Program-made: the position numbers and the translations under genes
From: an uncultured Eubacterium sp.
Lineage (GTDB): Bacteria; Bacillota; Clostridia; Lachnospirales; Lachnospiraceae
Assembly: GCA_900545725.1 (NCBI GenBank)
Contig: URAI01000003.1
Location: 8,630 to 72,629 of the forward strand
DNA: 64,000 nt
Direction: 5' to 3'
Notes under the pieces: generated by a model
What the model was told of the DNA's origin: nothing
Seen by the model: only the letters and a program-made list of their open reading frames with translations
The model's database searches: none
In this document: positions 45,649 to 54,268 of the stretch, piece after piece
How the letters are laid out: the number at the start of each line of letters is the position of its first letter
Numbering within the stretch: the first letter of the stretch is position 1

Positions 45649-45874
45649 TACAATCCTTCATGGAGTATAATAACATTAAAAAGGGATATTTTTGAACATG
45701 ATGAAGAAAGAGAACTAATTGCCAGAAATGGTCAGAAAAAGATTATTGAAAAAAAAGCATTAATACACTAAAATTATAGATAAAGTAAAATCAGCCAAAA
45801 ATAAAAAGCCGTTTTTATACGGTGCAGGTAATACTTATGGAGGAAAATATGCAGGAAATAACTTCATTTTATAA
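45649..45874 (+). pseudogene. decayed glycosyltransferase and Rossmann module remnant
   Basis: Bases 45649-45771 read YNPSW, then FEHDEERELIARNGQKKI before a stop, matching the C-terminal end of the CgeB-like proteins (EHEEERISIAQNGFNKV). After a frame change, 45773-45874 reads IIDKVKSAKNKKPFLYGAGNTYGG, the opening of a GAG module, and then stops. So a glycosyltransferase gene, with a module on its end or beside it, has been reduced to about 225 bases. The ribosome site and start of the next gene lie inside the remnant. Confidence 0.6.
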
Positions 45875-47240
45875 ATTATTAACAGATAATGCAGATAAAT
45901 ATAAAGATAGGACGGCAATATTATATGATACATATGATGTATCCTATAATAATTTTATGGAGGATGCTGTAAAGAAAGCCATGCATCTTAAACAGTATGC
46001 GGGCAAGAGAATAGCGTTATGTGGTCCGACGTCATACAGATGGATTGTTAATCTGTTTGGTATTGTTATGGCAGGCAAGGATGCGATTCTTGTAGATTTC
46101 TTTCTGCCACATGATGAGAGAAGCAGCCTTTTAGAGAGGATTAAGACAGATTATATATTATCATCGACTAATCAATATATACTTGCTGATGAACATGCAA
46201 TTATAATTGCAGGGGCAGATCATGATGATGAAGTTGATATACAGGATTATGATAAGAATACAAGAGAGGGTAATATCTTATTGTTTACAGCAACTGCGGA
46301 TGAATCTGATAAAGCGGTAGTTCTTACAACATCTAATCTTTTAAATACGGTAAAAGCCATAAGCAGCCGATGTAAATGTGACAGTGATGACAGGGTTCTT
46401 GCACAGACTCCGCTTCATCATATATTCGGACTTGCGTATAGTCTTTTATGGCCCCTGACAAAGGGAGCATGTATATGTGTTGGACGTGGGTTAAGACATA
46501 TTGATGCTGACACATATTATTATAATGCGACAATACTTCCGGGAACACCATCCATGATTAAGTATCTTAAGAAGGTTAAGGCATTTAATAAGGAATTGAG
46601 AACTATTATAATTGGTGGTGCAACATGCCCTTACAGATTATTTGAATATCTTAAGGATAGGGATTATGAAGTATATTCAATATATGGAATGACAGAATGC
46701 TCAGGATGTATTGCAATAAGTAATCACATGGATGGTTCATATGATATTTATGACGGAACAGAAGTGACTCTTTCAAAGGATGGGGAGATTCTTGTGAGCG
46801 GACCGTGTGTGATGGCAGGATATGATAAGGATGATATAACTAATGATAAGGTTATTACAGACAATGCATATCATACTGGAGATTATGGACATTTCAGCCA
46901 CGATGGAAGGCTTGTTCTTGATAGAAGGAATGCCGGGATATTATTGCTGCCAACAGGTGAGAAGATATGCCGTAAGGTAGTTAATGAAGAGGTTACTTCA
47001 ATTAATGGAGTTGCAGAGAGTTTCCTTGGATTGTGTGACGATAAACTGACAGCAGTTGTTGTCCCTGTTAAGAAGAATATCCGATATGAGACAATGAAGC
47101 GTAAGATTGACAGATATAATGAGAAGAAAGGTTTCAGATGGGAGATTCAAAAGCTTATACTTCTTGACAGACCATTGCCTAGATTTGAGGATGGTTCATT
47201 AGATTTTAATGAGATTGAGGATATAATGATTAAGCAGTAA
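45849..47240 (+). CDS. AMP-forming acyl-CoA synthetase/ligase family protein
   Basis: A 463-residue ANL-superfamily enzyme: TPLHHIFGLAYSLLWPL, IIIGGATCPYRLF, YSIYGMTECSG (the A5-type motif), YHTGDYGHFSHDGRLVLDRR and a shortened C-terminal domain. Family members adenylate a carboxylic acid and pass it to CoA or a carrier protein. No acyl carrier gene is close by, and the first P-loop-like motif (TTSNLL in place of a TSGTTG stretch) is degenerate. It may activate an acyl group for decorating the glycan. GGAGG at 45839-45843 is 5 bases before ATG 45849, inside the decayed remnant; an upstream ATG at 45837 lacks one. Confidence 0.78.
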   Translation: MQEITSFYKLLTDNADKYKDRTAILYDTYDVSYNNFMEDAVKKAMHLKQYAGKRIALCGPTSYRWIVNLFGIVMAGKDAILVDFFLPHDERSSLLERIKTDYILSSTNQYILADEHAIIIAGADHDDEVDIQDYDKNTREGNILLFTATADESDKAVVLTTSNLLNTVKAISSRCKCDSDDRVLAQTPLHHIFGLAYSLLWPLTKGACICVGRGLRHIDADTYYYNATILPGTPSMIKYLKKVKAFNKELRTIIIGGATCPYRLFEYLKDRDYEVYSIYGMTECSGCIAISNHMDGSYDIYDGTEVTLSKDGEILVSGPCVMAGYDKDDITNDKVITDNAYHTGDYGHFSHDGRLVLDRRNAGILLLPTGEKICRKVVNEEVTSINGVAESFLGLCDDKLTAVVVPVKKNIRYETMKRKIDRYNEKKGFRWEIQKLILLDRPLPRFEDGSLDFNEIEDIMIKQ

Positions 47241-47354
47241 CATATATGTATTCATAAGAGTAAGTTACAAGTGCAAAGTTTTAATTATTTGAATTAGATG
47301 ATAATATGTCTTGTTATGAATATTAATATGATATTTTGAAGAATGGAGATTGTC

Positions 47355-48701
47355 TTGAATACAATATCTACAGATAATACAATTTTGATGTTTACCACGA
47401 GAAGTCTGTGTTATAACAGTGCGGCATTTTTTATATCAAGACTATCTGATGCATTTGAACAGCTTGGATTTGATACACAGATATGTGAACTGGATATGGC
47501 AGGCGGTTTGGGTAAGATTAATCATATACAGGCAGATGAACTTAAGCTGGAGAGCTTTATTGGAAAGAATTATAGAGCTGTTATAGATTTTAATTCACGT
47601 CTGCCAAGAATGGTTTTAGATGATGGAAGCTATTATCTTGACCATATAAATGCACCATTTTATAACTATATCCTTGATAATCCGTTGTATCATCATAGCA
47701 CGTTGTCGTGTACACTGAATAATTATAATGTGGTATTAGTTGACAGAAACCATTGTAATTATATAAAGGAATATTATCCACATATTAAAAATGTCATTTT
47801 TTCAGTATTGAGTTCTGACAAAGCTATGGCATATACGGAATATGATAATAAGAAAAATGATATAATATTTCCAGGAACATATAGAAATCCTGCCGGATAT
47901 CTGAATATGATAATGTCAGCAGATTATCTTTGTGAAAACGAGAAGTTAAGATATGATGCCGATGCCAGATGCGCCATTTCAGATATTATGAAAGCAATGC
48001 TTGAGATGATGAGAGAGAATACGGCAATTACAATGTGTAATGCTTTAGAGACAGTACTTAATTGTACAAGCTGTTTGGATTTTCATAGTGGCATATATTC
48101 CGGGAATGTGATACATAATATATCTGTTGAAACAAAGAATGCAGACAATGAGCATGGCTGCAGATATTATTCATCAGGGAAGTCTGTATATACGTTTACA
48201 GAATTGATGAATTATGTATATCCGGTTGAGATGTATCTTAGGAATTTTTATAGAGAAAAACTTGCAGATGCATTTATAAAAAATGGCACACATCTAACGG
48301 TATTAGGTGACTGGTGGGACAGATATGATAAATCGGACAGTCCTTATATAACATGGGAAAGACCTGTCACATTTTCAATGTCATCTTCAAAAATAGCTCA
48401 ATATGCGGTTATGCTGGATTCTTCTCCATTTTTTAAGAGTGGGATACATGACAGGGTCTTTGCTGGAATGGCAAATATGACGGCAGTAGTAACAGATTAC
48501 AGCGTGTATAAGTCGGATGGTCCATTATCAGAATGTGTCAGACTGTACCAATCTGATGGTTATAATAATTGTGTAGAGATATCAAAAGAATTGTTGATAA
48601 ATAAAGAAAAAAGATACAAGCTTGTGGATAATGCATATAAATTATTTAATAAGGATTATACATGGAGTTGTACGGCAAAGAGGATTGCGCAAGTTTTTTA
48701 A
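47355..48701 (+). CDS. CgeB-like glycosyltransferase (3)
   Basis: A 448-residue protein, likely GT-B. The N-terminal half has FISRLSDAFEQLGFDTQICEL and RAVIDFNSRLPRM, the middle INAPFYNYILDNP, and the C-terminal half has MLDSSPFFKSGIHDRVFAGMANMTAVVTDY, which matches the nucleotide-sugar site of CgeB-like enzymes (DIMGCGGFLLSNY). The start is probably TTG 47355 with GGAG 6 bases upstream, the same arrangement as other genes here; an ATG at 47343 overlaps that site. It closes the island. Confidence 0.7.
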   Translation: MNTISTDNTILMFTTRSLCYNSAAFFISRLSDAFEQLGFDTQICELDMAGGLGKINHIQADELKLESFIGKNYRAVIDFNSRLPRMVLDDGSYYLDHINAPFYNYILDNPLYHHSTLSCTLNNYNVVLVDRNHCNYIKEYYPHIKNVIFSVLSSDKAMAYTEYDNKKNDIIFPGTYRNPAGYLNMIMSADYLCENEKLRYDADARCAISDIMKAMLEMMRENTAITMCNALETVLNCTSCLDFHSGIYSGNVIHNISVETKNADNEHGCRYYSSGKSVYTFTELMNYVYPVEMYLRNFYREKLADAFIKNGTHLTVLGDWWDRYDKSDSPYITWERPVTFSMSSSKIAQYAVMLDSSPFFKSGIHDRVFAGMANMTAVVTDYSVYKSDGPLSECVRLYQSDGYNNCVEISKELLINKEKRYKLVDNAYKLFNKDYTWSCTAKRIAQVF

Positions 48702-48751
48702 TATAAGAGGCTGGTTTTACAGTCTGTTTTTGACCACTTAATAATATTATT

Positions 48752-48795
48752 AATGCCTGCCAGCAGTATATGTTACTGCTGACAGGCATTTTTTA
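48752..48795 (+). terminator. terminator at the end of the island
   Basis: AATGCCTGCCAGCAGTA pairs with TACTGCTGACAGGCATT (arms about 48752-48769 and 48773-48790, one mismatch), followed by TTTTT. A strong intrinsic terminator 50 bases after the last island gene. Confidence 0.9.
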
Positions 48796-48903
48796 AAAGA
48801 GGTATCTATGTACTGTTATCTATAAGATGTATTTATTGGCTGTATATTTTTAAAGTTCTGTTATTATTGGTATAAGTTGGTAATATCTTTGTTATTATAA
48901 TCA

Positions 48904-50223
48904 TCAGATATATCCATTAAACATCATTCCTGTATATGCTGACAGATTATAAGGGTCATTGACAACCCTTAAAGGATTCTTATATGCAATTATCTTATTA
49001 TTGACGTAATCCATGGGATTAAATACAATATCTTCGGCTTTATCCTGTAAGGCATCCTTAAAGGATGACAGACCGGCAAATATATCATTAAGTGTTCCAC
49101 TGTCGGCCGCATTTGTTATAGTATCCTTATTAATATCTATATGACCATCTTCATTTACATTAAGTCCTGTAAGATTAAGCTGTGAGCTGTATGTCTTTGC
49201 AAGATTAATAAATTCCTTACGAAGCTTGGCGTTTCCGGCAAACTTATCATTGTTGCTGTTATTAGATACAGATAGTAAATGATTATATCCTGTTACAAGC
49301 TCATTTATACTGTCCGTAATTGAGTCTTTATCAGTCTGCAGGCTGATAGTTACAGGTTGACCGTCAGTGGTTTTGTTAAATGAGAGCTCGAATTTCTTAT
49401 TAATGGATATATCATTAGAAGTCGATGTATGTTCAACTCCATTGATGGAAAATTCAGCATTCTTAGGATATTGTGATACTCTGTTAAGTCCGAGGGTGTT
49501 AATTAATGTCATACTTCTTGCATATACAGAATTATCTTCACTATAAGTATCATAAGCATCATCATTGGCTTTGATTGAGAAGATAACATTCTTATTAGTA
49601 TTACTTATACCGGTAGTATCAGATTCGATTGATAAAGCTGTGTTGCCGGTACTATCGGTAACAACCTCACAATTAAGACCAATATTGGAATTATTAAGAA
49701 GTCTTGATATTTTATCCTGTATATCTTTTGTCGTTTCTTTTTTATCAACATCAAATTCAATCTCGTATGTAAGATTGCCAATATTAACATCAAAGGAATA
49801 ATTTCCGGTTTCGATATGTTTTGAATCAGGAGCAAGAAAATTGCTGATATTAATCTGGTTAGTGGCAAGTTCAGAGACATTAATATCAAGTGCTTCAATT
49901 GAGTCATCATCAGGACTTCCTATATAAGCGGCTTCAACAGCCTCAGGATCACTTGAAGAGGCTGCCTTTCTGTAATTAATAGAGCCATCCTTATCAGTAA
50001 GGTCATTGGCAATTATTACAAGCTCTCTGGCATTTTCCTTAAGATCTATGGCATATTTTTGTGCATCTTCGGATGTATCGAGCTTGTAGACCGGAGTCTG
50101 GCTGTTAATCTTCATAACCTTACCAGACATAGTCTTAAGCTGTGCTTTTGTATGTGATTCGTATTTTGAATTATATTTATTACCATAATGTGACAGATAA
50201 TAAGAATAAACATTGCTTATCAT
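48904..50223 (-). CDS. FliD-like flagellar cap paralogue
   Basis: A 439-residue protein that resembles the middle and C-terminal parts of FliD. It has a flagellin-IN-like block (YEIEFDVDKKETTKDIQDKIS, LSIESDTTG), then FSINGVEHTS, a FliD_C-like VTISLQTDKDSITDSINELVTGYNHLLS and KLRKEFINLAKTYS. It lacks the standard FliD N-terminus (GMSSGLDTE) and the long C-terminal coiled coil, so it is unlikely to replace the true cap at 797-3136. It may be a filament-associated or adhesin-like accessory, perhaps linked to the glycan island. AAGGAGG lies 9 bases upstream of ATG 50223. A hairpin (50259-50278) sits in its leader. Confidence 0.7.
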   Translation of the reverse strand: MISNVYSYYLSHYGNKYNSKYESHTKAQLKTMSGKVMKINSQTPVYKLDTSEDAQKYAIDLKENARELVIIANDLTDKDGSINYRKAASSSDPEAVEAAYIGSPDDDSIEALDINVSELATNQINISNFLAPDSKHIETGNYSFDVNIGNLTYEIEFDVDKKETTKDIQDKISRLLNNSNIGLNCEVVTDSTGNTALSIESDTTGISNTNKNVIFSIKANDDAYDTYSEDNSVYARSMTLINTLGLNRVSQYPKNAEFSINGVEHTSTSNDISINKKFELSFNKTTDGQPVTISLQTDKDSITDSINELVTGYNHLLSVSNNSNNDKFAGNAKLRKEFINLAKTYSSQLNLTGLNVNEDGHIDINKDTITNAADSGTLNDIFAGLSSFKDALQDKAEDIVFNPMDYVNNKIIAYKNPLRVVNDPYNLSAYTGMMFNGYI

Positions 50224-50440
50224 TAACAGTAACCTCCTTGTCCTTAGTATTATGTAAAATGCAAAATCCTTTTTGCATATGTTGTTTCTTTATTAATATA
50301 CACCTGATTGTATAGTTACAGTATATAGTTTTGCAGTAAAAATGTCACTAGCTAAAATCAACAAAAATAATTTTTAAGTAAAATAAAATTGTAAAAAAAA
50401 TAAAAAAATTGTCTTAAAATGAAATTGTATAGGAAAAGTG

Positions 50441-50470
50441 TTGACTTACACAGAGAAACTATGATATATT
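50441..50470 (+). promoter_or_regulatory. sigma-A promoter of the rpmG-secE-nusG operon
   Basis: TTGACT (50441-50446), 18-base spacer, TATATT (50465-50470). Transcription would begin near 50477 and give a leader of about 165 bases. Confidence 0.75.
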
Positions 50471-50513
50471 AAAACGGCTATGGAAGCGGTCTTTTTTTTA
50501 TGCCTAAAAAAAG

Positions 50514-50634
50514 CCAATTGGTGTAAATATCTTTGAAAGGGACACAGGTATGCAGGATAACAGCTCCTGTATAAGGCATATAATCCTGTTGTTGTAAGAT
50601 ATTTATACACCTACAAATATTAAAAAATTGGAGG
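50514..50634 (+). ncRNA. structured leader before rpmG
   Basis: GGTGTAAATATCTT (50520-50533) pairs with AAGATATTTATACACC (50596-50611), with a 2-base bulge. Rival inner pairings are possible (CAGGAT/ATCCTG and ACAGG/CCTGT). CCAATT (50514-50519) can pair with AATTGG (50626-50631), which covers the start of the rpmG ribosome site GGAGG (50630-50634). It may control the operon by translational switching. I do not recognise a named family. Confidence 0.45.
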
Positions 50635-50642
50635 TGGAAGTT

Positions 50643-50792
50643 GTGCGCGTTAAGATAACATTGGCATGTACTGAGTGTAAACAGCGTAATTACAACATGA
50701 CTAAGGAAAAGAAAACTCATCCGGACAGAATGGAAACTAAGAAGTATTGTAAGTTCTGTAAATCACACACATTACACAAGGAAACTAAGTAG
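50643..50792 (+). CDS. rpmG: 50S ribosomal protein L33
   Basis: A 49-residue L33 of the zinc-binding (C+) type: CTEC near residue 9 and CKFC near residue 36 supply the four cysteines. It starts with GTG, with GGAGG 8 bases upstream. It is the first gene before secE and nusG, the usual Firmicutes order. Confidence 0.95.
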   Translation: MRVKITLACTECKQRNYNMTKEKKTHPDRMETKKYCKFCKSHTLHKETK

Positions 50793-50815
50793 TTTGTCAC
50801 AGTGAGGTTAATATT

Positions 50816-51019
50816 ATGGGTGAAACTGTTAAAGAAAAAAAACAGAAAAAAAGCTGGTTTAAAGGCTTGAAGGCTGAGTTCGCTAAGATAATTTGGCCTG
50901 ACCAGAAGACACTTACAAAGGAAACTGCTGCAGTTGTGATATCATCGGTTGTAATCGGTGTTATCATTTCAATCGTGGACCTTGTTGTCCGCTTTGGTAT
51001 CGAATTCTTGGTAAAGTAA
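50816..51019 (+). CDS. secE: preprotein translocase subunit SecE
   Basis: A 67-residue single-span SecE. A basic cytoplasmic N-terminus (KEKKQKKSWFKGLKAEFAKI) contains the conserved IWPDQKTLTKE loop, followed by one membrane helix (residues about 41-63). It stabilises SecY in the Sec channel. It sits between rpmG and nusG, as in most Firmicutes. Confidence 0.95.
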   Translation: MGETVKEKKQKKSWFKGLKAEFAKIIWPDQKTLTKETAAVVISSVVIGVIISIVDLVVRFGIEFLVK

Positions 51020-51034
51020 GGAAAAGGTGATTAG

Positions 51035-51589
51035 ATGGACGAAGCAAAATGGTATGTTGTTCATACTTATTCAGGATATGAGAATAAGGTTAAGGAAAAC
51101 ATTCAAAAGACAGTTGAAAACAGAGATCTTTCTGATCAGGTGTTAGAGGTTATTGTTCCACTTGAGACGGTAGTTGAAGTAAAGAACGGAACTAAGAAGC
51201 CTGCTAAGAAGAAGATGTTTCCTGGATACGTCCTTATCAACATGATTATGAACGACGATACATGGTATATCGTTCGTAATACACGAGGCGTTACAGGTTT
51301 TGTTGGTCCTGGATCAATGCCAGTACCACTTACTCCGGCTGAGATTAAATCACTTGGAATTGAACTTCCAGAATCTATACTTGAAAGCTCAGACGAATCT
51401 GACGGTGTTCGAGTACAGTTTGACGGTAAAGTCGGTGACCAGGTAATGATTCTTTCAGGTGCCTGGGAGAACACAGTTGGGGAGATTACAGACATTAATG
51501 AAAGTAAGCAGTGTCTTACAATTAATGTTGAGATGTTCGGCCGTGAAACACCGGTTGAGATAGGTTTCACAGATGTGAGATTAATGTAA
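51035..51589 (+). CDS. nusG: transcription termination/antitermination protein NusG
   Basis: A 184-residue NusG: KWYVVHTYSGYENKVKENI at the start, FPGYVLINMIMNDDTWYIVRNTRGVTGFVGP in the NGN domain, and a C-terminal KOW domain (GDQVMILSGAWENTVGEI). It binds RNA polymerase and affects pausing and coupling to translation. AAGGTGA precedes ATG 51035. A small hairpin (GTTCGC/GCGAAC, 51592-51608) follows the stop. Confidence 0.97.
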   Translation: MDEAKWYVVHTYSGYENKVKENIQKTVENRDLSDQVLEVIVPLETVVEVKNGTKKPAKKKMFPGYVLINMIMNDDTWYIVRNTRGVTGFVGPGSMPVPLTPAEIKSLGIELPESILESSDESDGVRVQFDGKVGDQVMILSGAWENTVGEITDINESKQCLTINVEMFGRETPVEIGFTDVRLM

Positions 51590-51668
51590 ATGTTCGCATA
51601 AAGCGAACGTGGGAGACGAACGAATAGTGAGTCGCCAATTACCACAATTTATTTAGGAGGTGCCTAAA

Positions 51669-52094
51669 ATGGCAAAGAAAGTAACAGGATATATTAAATT
51701 ACAGATTCCTGCCGGCAAAGCTACACCGGCTCCACCAGTTGGTCCAGCACTTGGACAGCATGGTGTTAACATTGTAGAATTTACAAAGCAGTTCAACGCA
51801 AAGACAGCTGATCAGGGTGACTTAATCATCCCTGTAGTTATCACAGTTTATGCTGATAGAAGCTTCAGCTTCATCACAAAGACTCCACCGGCAGCTGTAC
51901 TTCTTAAGAAAGCTTGTAACATAAAGTCAGGTTCAGGCGTACCTAACAAGACAAAGGTTGCTACAATCTCTAAGGCAGAAGTTCAGAAGATCGCTGAACT
52001 TAAGATGCCAGATTTAAATGCTGCATCAATCGAGGCAGCTGTCTCAATGATTTCTGGTACTGCTAGAAGTATGGGTATCGTTGTAGAAGACTAA
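51669..52094 (+). CDS. rplK: 50S ribosomal protein L11
   Basis: A 141-residue L11: KLQIPAGKATPAPPVGPALGQHGVNI, FITKTPPAAVLLKKA and the C-terminal GTARSMGIVV are standard. The start is ATG 51669 with AGGAGG at 51655-51660. An in-frame GTG at 51660 overlaps that ribosome site. It is part of the GTPase-associated centre with L10 and L12. Confidence 0.98.
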   Translation: MAKKVTGYIKLQIPAGKATPAPPVGPALGQHGVNIVEFTKQFNAKTADQGDLIIPVVITVYADRSFSFITKTPPAAVLLKKACNIKSGSGVPNKTKVATISKAEVQKIAELKMPDLNAASIEAAVSMISGTARSMGIVVED

Positions 52095-52169
52095 TTTGAT
52101 AATTTAATTGTTTATATGTGGGAGGAAAGTCATACCCTTCCGATATTACCACTAGGAGGTTTTTTTATA

Positions 52170-52865
52170 ATGAAAAGAGGAAAGAAATACGTTGAAGCTG
52201 CCAAGAATATTGACCGCTCAACATTATATGATCCAGCAGAAGCTTGTGCTCTTGTAAAGAAGTGCGCTACTGCAAAGTTTGATGAGACTATTGAAGCTCA
52301 TATCAGAACAGGTTGTGATGGACGTCATGCTGAACAGCAGATCAGAGGTGCTGTTGTTCTTCCACACGGAACAGGTAAGACAGTTAAGGTTTTAGTATTT
52401 GCTAAGGGTGCAAAGGCTGATGAAGCTTTAGCAGCAGGTGCAGATTTCGTTGGAGCTGAGGAACTTATTCCAAAGATTCAGAACGATAACTGGTTCGATT
52501 TTGACGTAGTAGTTGCTACTCCTGATATGATGGGTGTCGTTGGACGTTTAGGACGTGTACTCGGACCTAAGGGCTTAATGCCAAACCCTAAGGCTGGTAC
52601 AGTTACAATGGATGTAACAAAAGCTGTTAATGATATCAAGGCTGGTAAGATTGAATACAGACTTGATAAGACAAATATCATTCATGTGCCAATTGGTAAG
52701 GCTTCATTTAGTGAAGACCAGTTATCAGACAACTTCCAGGCTATTATGGATGCAATCGTTAAGGCTAAGCCATCAACACTTAAGGGACAGTATTTAAGAA
52801 GCGTAGTAATTACTTCTACAATGGGACCTGGTGTTAAGGTTAGTACAGTTAAGTACATTGGCTAA
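52170..52865 (+). CDS. rplA: 50S ribosomal protein L1
   Basis: A 231-residue L1 with VVLPHGTGKTVKVLVF, GRLGRVLGPKGLMPNPKAGT and the C-terminal GPGVKVST. ATG 52170 follows AGGAGG by about 10 bases; an upstream in-frame ATG at 52116 gives an atypical N-terminus and is rejected. L1 forms the mobile stalk near the E site and can repress its own operon by binding mRNA. Confidence 0.98.
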   Translation: MKRGKKYVEAAKNIDRSTLYDPAEACALVKKCATAKFDETIEAHIRTGCDGRHAEQQIRGAVVLPHGTGKTVKVLVFAKGAKADEALAAGADFVGAEELIPKIQNDNWFDFDVVVATPDMMGVVGRLGRVLGPKGLMPNPKAGTVTMDVTKAVNDIKAGKIEYRLDKTNIIHVPIGKASFSEDQLSDNFQAIMDAIVKAKPSTLKGQYLRSVVITSTMGPGVKVSTVKYIG

Positions 52866-52892
52866 TTTATATTGAAAAAATATAAAAAATGG

Positions 52893-52922
52893 TTGACAAC
52901 CTATATATAATGATAGTATACT
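52893..52922 (+). promoter_or_regulatory. sigma-A promoter of rplJ-rplL
   Basis: TTGACA (52893-52898), 18-base spacer, TATACT (52917-52922). A strong promoter 260 bases upstream of rplJ that feeds the L10 leader. Confidence 0.8.
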
Positions 52923-52944
52923 ATCACAAGTGTGGTAATCACAT

Positions 52945-53084
52945 TTATATTTTGCCTAAGACAGTATGGTCCCGCAAGGGTTAAAGACAAACGCCTACCG
53001 AGGATATAACATTAATTAATGCTTTAGCATTATTATGATGATGAATTATTCAGTCCTCCTGTCTTGCATGGGAGGACTTTTTTA
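52945..53084 (+). promoter_or_regulatory. L10 leader with attenuator terminator
   Basis: The leader has the L10-binding pattern: a stem region around CCTAAGACAG and GGTCCCGCAAGGGTTAA, followed by CGCCTACCGAGGATATAAC. An intrinsic terminator follows: AGTCCTCC (53052-53059) with GGAGGACT (53071-53078) and a T-run. Free L10 (with L12) is known to bind such leaders and repress rplJ and rplL. The rest of the gap to rplJ holds nothing else that I can identify. Confidence 0.8.
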
Positions 53085-53183
53085 TTGAGTTAGTGGAACA
53101 AACCCTGCTCTATGAAATTCAATTTTATCGAAGGCAGAATTTTATTCCGTAAGGAATGTAATCTAACAGGAGGTAATTGATTC

Positions 53184-53678
53184 ATGGCAAAGGTAGAACT
53201 TAAGCAGCCTATCGTAGATGAAATCGCTGCTGCTATTAATGGCGCTAAGGGCGTTGTTTTAGTAGATTATCGTGGATTAACTGTTGAACAGGACACACAG
53301 CTTCGTAAGCAGTTAAGAGAAGCAGGAGTAATTTACAAGGTTTATAAGAATACTTTAGTAAAGAGAGCTATCGCTGGTACAGAATTCGAGCCTATGACAG
53401 AACAGCTTGAAGGACCAACAGCTATTGCTATCTGTAAGGAAGATGCTACAGCTCCAGCTAGAATCTTAGCTAATTTTGCTAAGACAGCTGATGCACTTGA
53501 ACTTAAGTGTGGTGTTGTTGAAGGAACTTACTATGATGTTGATGGTATCAAGACAATTGCTACTATTCCATCAAGAGAAGAGCTTCTTTCAAAGTTACTT
53601 GGCAGTATGCAGTCACCTATTACAAACTTTGCTCGTGTTATTAAGCAGATCGCTGAAAAGAACGGCGAAGTTGCATAA
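53184..53678 (+). CDS. rplJ: 50S ribosomal protein L10
   Basis: A 164-residue L10: VLVDYRGLTVEQDTQLRKQLREAG, YKVYKNTLVKRAI and the C-terminal helices that bind L12 dimers. AGGAGGT precedes ATG 53184. It forms the base of the ribosomal stalk and is the likely ligand of its own leader. Confidence 0.98.
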   Translation: MAKVELKQPIVDEIAAAINGAKGVVLVDYRGLTVEQDTQLRKQLREAGVIYKVYKNTLVKRAIAGTEFEPMTEQLEGPTAIAICKEDATAPARILANFAKTADALELKCGVVEGTYYDVDGIKTIATIPSREELLSKLLGSMQSPITNFARVIKQIAEKNGEVA

Positions 53679-53770
53679 TAATATCTGCAATGTTATTGTA
53701 ACAGCTTCTTATGAAGCTATATATTAATTTAGGGAAGTTTTCCCAATATTATTAAAAAGGAGAATTTAAA

Positions 53771-54133
53771 ATGACTACACAGGAAATCATTGAAGTTATT
53801 AAGGGATTATCAGTATTAGAATTAAACGATTTAGTTAAAGCATGTGAAGAAGAATTTGGCGTATCAGCAGCAGCAGGTGTTGTAGTTGCAGCAGCAGCAG
53901 GCGGTGCAGCAGCAGAAGAAAAGAGCGAATTCGACGTTGAACTTACAGAAGTAGGTCCTAACAAGGTTAAGGTTATCAAGGTTGTTCGTGAAGTAACAGG
54001 TCTTGGCTTAAAGGAAGCTAAGGAAGTTGTTGATGGAGCACCTAAGGTTCTTAAGGAAGGCGTTTCTAAGGAAGAAGCTGAAGATATCCAGAAGAAGATC
54101 GAAGCTGAAGGAGCTAAGGTTACTCTTAAGTAA
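53771..54133 (+). CDS. rplL: 50S ribosomal protein L7/L12
   Basis: A 120-residue L12. The N-terminal dimer domain (LSVLELNDLVKACEEEFG) joins by an Ala/Gly-rich hinge (AAAGVVVAAAAGG) to the factor-binding C-terminal domain (KVIKVVREVTGLGLKEAKEVVDGAPKVLKEG). AAAAGGAG precedes the ATG. It follows rplJ with a 92-base gap and ends before a hairpin at 54199-54233. Confidence 0.98.
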   Translation: MTTQEIIEVIKGLSVLELNDLVKACEEEFGVSAAAGVVVAAAAGGAAAEEKSEFDVELTEVGPNKVKVIKVVREVTGLGLKEAKEVVDGAPKVLKEGVSKEEAEDIQKKIEAEGAKVTLK

Positions 54134-54198
54134 TTATTGCATATTTAGCACAGATTTAACTGTTTTTAACAATATATTAAAAAGGCAGTGTAAGTATA

Positions 54199-54233
54199 CA
54201 TCCCTGATAAATGGCATGTCCTTTTATCAGGGA
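54199..54233 (+). terminator. hairpin/terminator after rplL
   Basis: ATCCCTGATAAA (54199-54210) pairs exactly with TTTATCAGGGAT (54222-54233). The tail TGTTTACTTT is only partly T-rich, so termination may be partial, with some read-through to rpoB. Confidence 0.65.
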
Positions 54234-54268
54234 TTGTTTACTTTATATTCATATTAATTATATTAATC

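Noticed and set aside
50560..50600. Purine-riboswitch-like CATATAATCCTG
   Set aside because: The matching three-way junction and downstream loop sequences of the purine aptamer are missing.
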